Source of the DNA: Diplocloster modestus
GTDB lineage: Bacteria > Bacillota > Clostridia > Lachnospirales > Lachnospiraceae
Direction of reading: 5' to 3'
Length of the DNA stretch: 64,000 bases
Assembly (NCBI RefSeq): GCF_019042245.1
Contig: NZ_JAHQCX010000001.1
Span: 310,001-374,000 of the forward strand
Each line of letters starts with the position of its first letter. Positions within the stretch are counted from its first letter, which is position 1. The notes under the pieces were generated by a model. It searched no databases. It saw nothing but the letters and a program-made list of their open reading frames with translations, and was not told the origin of the DNA. Of the stretch, positions 56,100 through 62,950 are shown one piece after another. Made by a program: the position numbers and the translations under genes.

Positions 56100-56290
56100 G
56101 ACACCAGGTAAAACATAAGGTATCATCTCTTAGGATAGGACAAAGAATGTTCACCTCCTTGGGAAGCTGATTCTTATCAGCCCATACCTATAATTTAGTC
56201 AATTAGTCCATTCGACAGGGTTTTATGTTTTAGCTGGTTGGGAGCCTGAGGGCTATACCCGAATAACACGCAAGGTTGTGTACCTGCCAG
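56100..56290 (+). ncRNA. Predicted bridge RNA of the IS110 element (ends approximate)
   Basis: The stretch between left end and transposase folds into two guide-bearing loops. Loop 1 is closed by GAATG (56145-56149) and CATTC (56209-56213) with an inner hairpin GCTGAT/ATCAGC (56166-56181). It carries TCACCTCCT (56151-56159), identical to the left target 55961-55969, and TAGTCCA (56204-56210), the reverse complement of the right target 57760-57766. Loop 2, closed by GGGT (56218-56221) and ACCC (56257-56260), carries TTAGCT (56230-56235), identical to the right-end donor 57755-57760, and TATAC (56254-56258), the reverse complement of left-end bases 55971-55975. Order and polarity match IS621-type bridge RNA. 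RNA ends are guesses. Confidence 0.65.
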
Positions 56291-56328
56291 ATTGGAAATG
56301 GATTCCTATCAGAAAGGAGCTTTTGCTC

Positions 56329-57645
56329 ATGTCAAACAAAGTTGTTTTTAATCTTGATGAATTATTCATCTCTGTTGGTATTGATGTCGGTGCTGACTTC
56401 TCTTGGATGTCTATTGCACTTCCTAACCAACAGTTTGTAGGAAAACCTTATAAAATCCTACACAGTCGCATAAATTCTCTCACAACCGCTCTTTCTAAAA
56501 TAAAAGAAGCAGAAGAGTTGTATTCCTTAGAAAGTCGCATCTTTCTGGAATCCACGGGAATTTATCATTACCCACTCTTCTGCTATCTTCGTGATAAGGG
56601 TTTTAACTGCTCTGTTATCAATCCTATCATCACTAAGAATAGCACAAATATGAATATACGAAAAGTACATAATGATCGTTTTGATTCTAAAAAGGCGGCT
56701 TTAGTTGGTTTAAAGCCTGATTTAAAGGTTTCTCTTATGCCATCGGATCTTGCCTTGAACTGTCGTAACCTGTGTCGTGAATACTACGATTTAATGGATA
56801 ACCGCAGTGCTTATATTAACAAGCTTCAGGGCGAACTGCGTATGGCTTTTCCACAGTATCTTGGCATCTTTTCCAAGGTTACTACCAATACATCTCTGAC
56901 TTTACTGGAAACTTATACATCTCCAACTGCTTTTATTGAAGCTGACTGTCAAGAGATTATTGATACCATCAAATCGACTGCTCGTTTTGGTCTTACATAT
57001 GCTCAGAAGAAGTATAATGCCATTATCCAGGCTACAAACGAAGCAAAGGAGTTCGGCTATATCATTGACAGCAATATCAAGCGGATTCGTCTATATATCA
57101 GTTTCATTCGCAAGTACGATGAAGAAATCAAAGGAATACTTGATTCCATGCATGAACTGATCAATGCCAATGAGGATACTGTCTTTGTAAATCAGGTCCA
57201 TCTAATTGAAACCTATAAAGGTGCAGGTTTCTTATCTGCTGTATCCCTAATGGGTGAGATTGGAGACTTTTCAGCGTTTTCAAAACCAAAACAGCTTTTT
57301 GCCTACTTTGGTCTTGATCCGGCTGTGAAACAATCAGGTAAATTCGAAGGTACAAAAATCAAGATGTCTAAGCGTGGCTCTGCCATAGCCAGGCGTGTTC
57401 TTCATACACTGACGTTACAAAGCATCAGTACCTCACGCACTGGAGAAGCCAAAAATCCAGTACTACATGATTACTATCTTAAAAAATGTGAATCTAAGCC
57501 AAAGCTGGTTGCTATGGGTGCTGTTTCGCATAAGGTTTGCAACATAATATTTGCAATACTTCGGGATAACAAGCCATTTGAAATCATTAAACCTGAGGAA
57601 CATATCAAACAATACAATGCTGCTAAATGCGATAATGCTGCATAA
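56329..57645 (+). CDS. IS110-family transposase/recombinase
   Basis: 438 aa from ATG 56329 behind AGAAAGGAGCTTTTGCTC; an earlier in-frame start at 56278 lacks this. The N-terminal DEDD (RuvC-like) domain starts with SVGIDVGADFSW (Asp19), continues with IFLESTGIYHYPLF (Glu) and KVHNDRFDSKKAALVG (Asp residues). A coiled-coil stretch lies around residues 200-290. The C-terminal Tnp_20 domain has GAGFLSAVSLMGEIGDFSAF and FGLDPAVKQSGKFEG with the conserved serine region, then MSKRGSAIARRVL. It appears full length and intact, so the element may still be active. It recombines DNA guided by the upstream bridge RNA. Confidence 0.93.
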   Translation: MSNKVVFNLDELFISVGIDVGADFSWMSIALPNQQFVGKPYKILHSRINSLTTALSKIKEAEELYSLESRIFLESTGIYHYPLFCYLRDKGFNCSVINPIITKNSTNMNIRKVHNDRFDSKKAALVGLKPDLKVSLMPSDLALNCRNLCREYYDLMDNRSAYINKLQGELRMAFPQYLGIFSKVTTNTSLTLLETYTSPTAFIEADCQEIIDTIKSTARFGLTYAQKKYNAIIQATNEAKEFGYIIDSNIKRIRLYISFIRKYDEEIKGILDSMHELINANEDTVFVNQVHLIETYKGAGFLSAVSLMGEIGDFSAFSKPKQLFAYFGLDPAVKQSGKFEGTKIKMSKRGSAIARRVLHTLTLQSISTSRTGEAKNPVLHDYYLKKCESKPKLVAMGAVSHKVCNIIFAILRDNKPFEIIKPEEHIKQYNAAKCDNAA

Positions 57646-57696
57646 AATACTACTACACCACAGAATCAATATCTTTTAAAAAATGATATTTTCACC

Positions 57697-57719
57697 AAGG
57701 GGGAAGTGCGCCCTTTTTT
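57697..57719 (+). terminator. Terminator of the transposase gene
   Basis: AAGGG (57697-57701) pairs with CCCTT (57711-57715) and is followed by TTTT. It is short, 52 bp after the stop and inside the element's right end. Confidence 0.5.
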
Positions 57720-57763
57720 AATCCAGAAATTTTTCATTTCTCTATTGACATTTATTAGCTGGA

Positions 57764-58558
57764 CTATATGAATTTTAGCCGGGACAGCAGGGTGAATAGC
57801 TGTTGTGCCATGGGTTCCCCAAAACTGCGGTAGATAACTTTTTCCTCATTTTTCGCAGGCGGAAAGATCCGCTCTACCTGTGTGGGAGAACCGGCCAGTC
57901 CATAATGAGTTTCATCCTTGTCCTGAAAATCCGCCAGCGTGAGTATTTGGATTCGTTCGTCTATATTTCCCAGGGATTTTTTCTTTTTATAGGAGGGGAG
58001 TCTCGGGGTATTAATCCTGCTGTCGGTGCAAATCAGACATGGAAGCGGAAGATATTCGGTTTGGATGGAATCTTCCATATTGCTTCGGATCACGAGACCC
58101 TTATCGGTAATATCTGTTATCTCCACCACATAACCGGCGTGTGGAATATTCAGGAATTCCGCCAGTTCTGCCCCTACCTGGGCGGTGTCTCCGTCGGTGG
58201 TCTGTTTGCCGCACAGGATGAGGTCATAATTTCCAATCATAGGCAGAGCCTGTGAGAGGGTATAGGCGGTGGCCGATACGTCTGCACCGGCAAACCTGCG
58301 GTCGCTGAGCAAGACGGCTGAGTCCGCGCCCATAAACAGGGTTTCCGCCAGCATGTCCTGTGCTTGGGGAGGTCCCATGCTGATAGTGCGTACGGTTCCG
58401 CCTGTTCCGGAGGCCAGGGTGAGAGCTAATTCTAAAGCATAAAGGTCATAGGGATTCATTTTGGAAGGGATTCCGTCTCTTTTCAGAATACCGGTCACCG
58501 GATCGACGTCAACGCTGGCGGTACCTGGAACCTGTTTTACACAAACTACGATGTTCAA
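57764..58558 (-). CDS. etfB: Electron transfer flavoprotein beta subunit (LctB-like)
   Basis: 264 aa from TTG 58558, chosen because AAAGGGGG lies seven bases upstream and the family start NIVVCVKQVPG follows at once. EtfB features: VDPVTGILKRDGIPSKMNPYD-type opening near residue 18, MGPPQAQDMLAETLFMGADS near 62, and the AMP/FAD segment LILCGKQTTDGDTAQVGAELAE near 108. It pairs with EtfA to carry electrons from the GlcD-type dehydrogenase. The stop TAG is at 57764-57766, three bases inside the IS110 right target, so the reading frame is intact. Confidence 0.93.
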   Translation of the reverse strand: MNIVVCVKQVPGTASVDVDPVTGILKRDGIPSKMNPYDLYALELALTLASGTGGTVRTISMGPPQAQDMLAETLFMGADSAVLLSDRRFAGADVSATAYTLSQALPMIGNYDLILCGKQTTDGDTAQVGAELAEFLNIPHAGYVVEITDITDKGLVIRSNMEDSIQTEYLPLPCLICTDSRINTPRLPSYKKKKSLGNIDERIQILTLADFQDKDETHYGLAGSPTQVERIFPPAKNEEKVIYRSFGEPMAQQLFTLLSRLKFI

Positions 58559-58621
58559 AGTATTTCCCCCTTTGGGACAAAGAGGCGTCCGATTCGATAT
58601 ACGGCCGCCTCTTTGCTTCAA

Positions 58622-58728
58622 TTTTTATAGCTATGAGCACTTAGCGGCTGTATTGTAGCCGCTTACGTGCGATGCATGAAAAATAGTCAGCGAGGTTTTT
58701 TCGAGCGCTACTATTTTTTATAGCTATG
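58622..58728. repeat. Double-hairpin element flanked by 14-bp direct repeats
   Basis: TTTTTATAGCTATG occurs at 58622-58635 and 58715-58728. Between them lie two hairpins: AGCGGCT/AGCCGCT (58643-58649 with 58657-58663) and AAAAATAGT/ACTATTTTT (58679-58687 with 58710-58718) with an inner AGCG/CGCT pairing. It fills the gap between the DapA-like gene and etfB and may stop or modulate transcription into etfB; a small mobile repeat is the alternative. Confidence 0.7.
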
Positions 58729-58737
58729 CGGTTCGGG

Positions 58738-59727
58738 TTAGGACGATAAGGCTCCCAGTTCCTTTAAGATACCTTTGAGTTCTTTAATTTCGTCACTGTT
58801 CAGATTGTACATAGGACGCATGACATTGCCGGTCATGGGGAGCCCCACGATCTTCATGGCTTCCTTAACAAAACTTTGATAGATCGGAACGCCTCCCACC
58901 GGGAGATAAGTGCTCAGAGCGGTGGAAACGTTCTGTCTGGAAGCCACGCGGCCCTTGAACTGCTCCAGGGGATCCAGAGCCTCTACCAGTGAGGTAAGCT
59001 TTTTGAAATCCTCAGCCGCACCGGCTTTGTAGATTTCAAATGCTTTATCCGGCAGATAGTTGGCCAGATCGGACACAAATGCACGGCTTCCGTGCAGAGC
59101 CGTATACTGGAAGAAGCTTTCGCCTAATCCGGTAAATACGTTCATATCATTGGGATCTATAGTCTGATACATACGGTAGAACATCTGGGCTTTGTCCGTA
59201 TTTTCCTTCAATCCGACGATATTATCGATCTTAGACAGGCGTTTCATCAGGTCCGGATAAATGTATAGCTTGGTGGTTATGGGATTGTTATAGACCACAA
59301 CGCCGCACCGGACCGAATCAGCGATTGCTTTATAGTGCTCATACACACATTCATCGGTGGAGGGATGATAGTAAGTATTGACTATCATGATACCGTCGGC
59401 TCCGGCGTCCTCTGCGTATTTGCTCATTTTGATGGAATACCCGGTGCCGGGTCTGCTGGTACCGAAGATGAGCGGGAACGCGCCGTTCACCGCTTCCACG
59501 ACCACGTTTACGTATTTTTTGAACATATCATCCGTCCAGCCGTAGAACTCGGATGTGCTTCCGCCGGCCAGAAAGACACAGTCGTTTCCTTTAAATTGTT
59601 TTACCTGTACCCGGATCAGCTCTTTCAGACATTCAAAATCGATCTCTTCCTCTTTGGTAACAGGGGTCATAACGAGATGGACAGGGCCTTTCAGACTTTT
59701 TCTGAGTTCGTCATACGTCATACTCAT
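58738..59727 (-). CDS. DapA/NanA-family aldolase or dehydratase
   Basis: 329 aa TIM-barrel class I lyase of the dihydrodipicolinate synthase superfamily. The substrate carboxylate loop is FLAGGSTSEFYGWT near residue 55 (GGxTxE type), the catalytic Tyr is in VVVYNNPITTK near 147, and the Schiff-base Lys is in IVGLKENTDKAQ near 175. At 329 aa it is longer than DapA (about 295). Set in a sugar-type uptake operon, it more likely cleaves or dehydrates a 2-oxo sugar acid than makes lysine. AAAAGGAGAAAAAAACT precedes ATG. Confidence 0.85.
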   Translation of the reverse strand: MSMTYDELRKSLKGPVHLVMTPVTKEEEIDFECLKELIRVQVKQFKGNDCVFLAGGSTSEFYGWTDDMFKKYVNVVVEAVNGAFPLIFGTSRPGTGYSIKMSKYAEDAGADGIMIVNTYYHPSTDECVYEHYKAIADSVRCGVVVYNNPITTKLYIYPDLMKRLSKIDNIVGLKENTDKAQMFYRMYQTIDPNDMNVFTGLGESFFQYTALHGSRAFVSDLANYLPDKAFEIYKAGAAEDFKKLTSLVEALDPLEQFKGRVASRQNVSTALSTYLPVGGVPIYQSFVKEAMKIVGLPMTGNVMRPMYNLNSDEIKELKGILKELGALSS

Positions 59728-59777
59728 AGTTTTTTTCTCCTTTTCTTATTATAAGTTTTATGTTTTCCCCGGAAGCA

Positions 59778-60614
59778 TCAGCCTTTGACTGCTCCGGCCG
59801 CGGCGCCTTCGATGATGTCTTTTTGGAAGAAGAGGAAGGCGATAAGCGGAGGGATCATTCCGATCAGGGCTCCTGCAGCCAGCGTGTGCCATTCGATCGT
59901 GGTCGCGGACATGATACTGTTCAGGGTTAACGTTATGGTGTGCCATTTGGCATTTCCCATCAGAAACAGGGGGATCACAAATTCATTATAGGTGTTAATA
60001 AAGGCAAATATTGCGCTGACCGCGATCCCGGGCTTTACCATGGGAACGGCTACCAGATAGAGAAGCTGAAAACGTCCGGCGCCGTCTATGATGGAGGCCT
60101 CCTCCACTTCAACGGGAACAGAGCTGAAAAAGCCGGTCAGGAGCCAGATCGTGAGGGCCAGATTTACACTTACAAACATAATGAGCAGTCCCGGCACCGT
60201 GTTAATCAAATGTATTTTGATATAAATGGTGTATACGGAAGGCATCAGGACAATACCGGCCAGCATCTGGGTAAAAAGCAGGCTGAAGAGGATGAGGCTG
60301 CGGCCCCTGAACTGGAATCTGGTGATGACGTAGGCTGCCGGAATCGCAATCAACAGATCGAGAATCACGGTTACGATGGCGTATAAAAAGCTGTTCAGCA
60401 GCTGCCGGTAGAGCAGTGCAAAAGTATCTGTAAAATTAGAAATGTGAAAATACTTCGGGTACAGCATCGGCTCCAGCATATGGGAATACGGTGTCAGCGA
60501 TACGATCACCGCATTGTAAAGCGGCAGCAGCGCAAACCCCAGAATCGCCACGATCACCAGCAGTTTTAAAAGTCCCAGTGCGGGAGGAAGTCTTCGGATT
60601 CGGTTCCTTCTCAT
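59778..60614 (-). CDS. ABC sugar transporter permease (MalG/UgpE type)
   Basis: 278 aa, six membrane segments. BPD_transp_1 family; the cytoplasmic coupling loop is EEASIIDGAGRFQLLYLVAVPMVKPGI near residue 188 (EAA motif). The N-terminus is basic (MRRNRIRRLPP), and the C-terminal QKDIIEGAAAGAVKG is typical of MalG-like permeases. It pairs with the permease encoded just upstream (60615), whose stop abuts this start. Confidence 0.93.
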   Translation of the reverse strand: MRRNRIRRLPPALGLLKLLVIVAILGFALLPLYNAVIVSLTPYSHMLEPMLYPKYFHISNFTDTFALLYRQLLNSFLYAIVTVILDLLIAIPAAYVITRFQFRGRSLILFSLLFTQMLAGIVLMPSVYTIYIKIHLINTVPGLLIMFVSVNLALTIWLLTGFFSSVPVEVEEASIIDGAGRFQLLYLVAVPMVKPGIAVSAIFAFINTYNEFVIPLFLMGNAKWHTITLTLNSIMSATTIEWHTLAAGALIGMIPPLIAFLFFQKDIIEGAAAGAVKG

Positions 60615-61469
60615 CTAATCGGCCTCCTTCAAACATTTCCAGTATATGGTGGTCATGATCATCAGGATGAGGATGGCGATCAGCGAGAGGGCGCTGGCCG
60701 CTCCGGTATCGTGCATGGAGATCAGCTCATGGTAGATAGACATAGGCATGATAGTGGTGGCCTTTCCGGGTCCGCCGCCCGTCATGGAATATACGATATC
60801 AAATACCAGGAACGTCCATACGGTAAGGATGATACCGGTAGTCAGCGTGATCGGTTTCAGCTGCGGTAAAGTGATGTACCGCAGTGTCTGGAAATGTCCC
60901 GCACCGTCCACGGCCGCTGCTTCCATATACTCAGCCGGGATGGACTTAAGCGCTGCATAATACGAGATAAATGCAAACGGCATCGATCTCCAGATACGAG
61001 CCACGATCACAGCCGTCAGCGCGGTATTTCTGGATAAAAATTGCACCGGTTTGCCGGTCAGTCCCACAGTTTGCATAAAAGTATTCAGCAGACCGAAGTT
61101 TGGCTGGTACAGCAGGTACCAACAGACAGCCACAATGATCAGCGGAATGGTATAGGGCAGCAGGCAGATACTGACGCACAGCTTTTTCCCGAAAAAATTC
61201 CGGTTAAACACCAGCGCCGCGGCGAGGCCAAGGAGCATGGAAGGGATGATAGAACCAAAGGTCCAGATCAGTGTCCTGCCAATCACCGGCCCAAGATCCT
61301 TTGCGATCTTCGCAAAGTTTCCGGTCAACGTGAAGCTGTCTTCCCCTGCGATCGTTGTGTTTTGAAACGCATGGCAGACCGTTGAGACAATAGGGACAAC
61401 ATAGACAAGTAATTGAATCAGAAACAACGGAACTAAAAATAGCAGAAACCCGTTTTTTAACCTTTGCAA
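60615..61469 (-). CDS. ABC sugar transporter permease (MalF/UgpA type)
   Basis: 284 aa from TTG 61469, supported by AAGGGGTGAT four bases upstream; a GTG at 61478 overlaps this site. Six membrane segments; EAA loop EYMEAAAVDGAGHFQTLRYITLP near residue 180, and FDIVYSMTGGGPGKAT near 222, both classic for MalF/UgpA. It forms the heterodimeric channel with the next permease. The matching ATPase is not in the window; such importers often share a distant MsmK-type ATPase. Confidence 0.92.
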   Translation of the reverse strand: MQRLKNGFLLFLVPLFLIQLLVYVVPIVSTVCHAFQNTTIAGEDSFTLTGNFAKIAKDLGPVIGRTLIWTFGSIIPSMLLGLAAALVFNRNFFGKKLCVSICLLPYTIPLIIVAVCWYLLYQPNFGLLNTFMQTVGLTGKPVQFLSRNTALTAVIVARIWRSMPFAFISYYAALKSIPAEYMEAAAVDGAGHFQTLRYITLPQLKPITLTTGIILTVWTFLVFDIVYSMTGGGPGKATTIMPMSIYHELISMHDTGAASALSLIAILILMIMTTIYWKCLKEAD

Positions 61470-61513
61470 GTATATCACCCCTTCGCGCGATCTTTTTTAG
61501 ACGGTCCTTATGG

Positions 61514-62884
61514 TTATTGGATACCATACCGGGAGTTGATATCGTCAACAGCGGTAACTGCTTCCTCTATAGCGGTTTCAGAGTCTATGCTTCCCATGAG
61601 CATTTCCTGCCAGATCGGTTCCAGCTCCGTATAGAAAGCGGAAGGAGCAGGATGATATTTTCCGATTCTCTGGATCAGGGTGAAATCAGATACCGCCGAC
61701 TTGAAAACGTTCCAGAAATCATAATGGAATGCCGGCTGTTCCAGTTCATAGGAGGTGTAAGGCATCCCTCCGTAGATACTATGATGCTGATAGCTTACTT
61801 CCGGTGAACACAGGTAGGTAATCAGGCGTCCGGCCGCTTCAGCCGTGTCTTCCTGCGCGATGGCCCAGCCGTCCAGCCCGCACCAGTTATATTTTCCGGC
61901 CGGCCCGGTGGGGGCGTCGGCGACTCCCAGGTCACTTTCATCCAGATTTTCACCAAAGGCCGCCTGGAATTCCGGAACCGCCCAGGTGCTGTCTCCTAAT
62001 TCGATAGCGATCTGTCCGTCCTTTAACAGCTGCCGTACATCGCCGCGGCCGTAGTCTGTCACATTGGGATCGGCGTATTGCATTAAGTCATTGAGGTAAT
62101 TTAGAGCTTCCAGCCCTTTCTCATTGTCAAAGGTAACTCGGTTGTTTTCATCTAACAGAGGTTCTCCGGTAGCCTGCGTGATAAACTCAGCCACCATTTC
62201 ATGACAGCTTTCCAGCCCAGCCTTTCCCGGAAGTCCGATCGGATTCACACCGGTCTTCTCTTTGATCTGTTTGGCTGCGGCCAGCAGTTCCTCCCAGGTC
62301 TTCGGCGGAGCATCCGGATCCAGGCCCGCCTGCTCGAAGATATCTTTCCGGTAATACATGACAAAACCGTACATATCTACCGGAATATGATATAGCGTTC
62401 CGTCTATCTTACAGGTATCTAGGATATTCTGCGGGATTTCTTCCAATATAGCGGGGTCTATGTAATCTTCGATCGGCAGGATCTTTCCCTGTGCGTACAT
62501 ATCGCATAATGCTTTGTCCCACCAGAAAATGACATCCGGCTGTGTACCGGCCTGGAATACAGTGGGATATTTGGAGATCCAGCCGCCCCAGCTTTCGTAT
62601 TGGATCGTCACTTCGATATCCGGATTTTCTTTCATGAATTCTTCTACGACCGGTTCCAGGAACGCACGAACTTTCTTTTCATCACCGGGTCTTAGGATGG
62701 TCAGCTTGGTTTTTTCACCTGTGGAGGAAGCTTCTTCCGGCAAGACAGTTTCGGCTGCAGATGAACCGTCGGCGGGTTTTGCATCGGTATCGTCACCGGG
62801 CGCCTGCGTGGCGGCGCTGTCACCGCAGGCAGTGAGTGATAAAAGCATCAGGAATGACAGGAACAGACACAACATTTTTTTCAT
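61514..62884 (-). CDS. ABC sugar transporter substrate-binding lipoprotein (family 1)
   Basis: 456 aa. Signal peptide with lipobox LLSLTACGD (Cys20), then a short Ala/Asp/Ser linker and an extracellular binding domain of the SBP_bac_1 family: LTILRPGDEKKVRAFLEPVVEEF, DVIFWWDKALCDMYAQG, TWEELLAAAKQIKEKTG and WAIAQEDTAEAAGRLITYL. This fold binds oligosaccharides, glycerol phosphate or sugar acids. AAAGGGGTAATAGT precedes ATG. The ligand is probably the substrate of the DapA-like and GlcD-type enzymes encoded downstream (inference). Confidence 0.92.
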   Translation of the reverse strand: MKKMLCLFLSFLMLLSLTACGDSAATQAPGDDTDAKPADGSSAAETVLPEEASSTGEKTKLTILRPGDEKKVRAFLEPVVEEFMKENPDIEVTIQYESWGGWISKYPTVFQAGTQPDVIFWWDKALCDMYAQGKILPIEDYIDPAILEEIPQNILDTCKIDGTLYHIPVDMYGFVMYYRKDIFEQAGLDPDAPPKTWEELLAAAKQIKEKTGVNPIGLPGKAGLESCHEMVAEFITQATGEPLLDENNRVTFDNEKGLEALNYLNDLMQYADPNVTDYGRGDVRQLLKDGQIAIELGDSTWAVPEFQAAFGENLDESDLGVADAPTGPAGKYNWCGLDGWAIAQEDTAEAAGRLITYLCSPEVSYQHHSIYGGMPYTSYELEQPAFHYDFWNVFKSAVSDFTLIQRIGKYHPAPSAFYTELEPIWQEMLMGSIDSETAIEEAVTAVDDINSRYGIQ

Positions 62885-62950
62885 ACTATTACCCCTTTCA
62901 TCGATTACGCCTTGTTTTACAAGGCAGACAGGTAAACCGTTCGTGTGAAT

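Larger units (their letters stand above)
55970..57758 (+). mobile_element. IS110-family insertion element (about 1.79 kb) between etfB and etfA
   Basis: Ends are placed by reconstruction. Flanking CT dinucleotides lie at 55968-55969 and 57759-57760. Removing one CT plus 55970-57758 rejoins the flanks so that, on the minus strand, etfB TAG is followed by TCC, then AGGAGGTGATCCC and the etfA ATG: a natural 16-nt gap with an ideal ribosome site. This fits IS110 insertion at a CT core without terminal inverted repeats or long target duplications. The element holds one transposase gene and about 360 bp of upstream noncoding DNA with bridge-RNA-like guides. AT content is higher than in its host genes. 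Confidence 0.8.
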
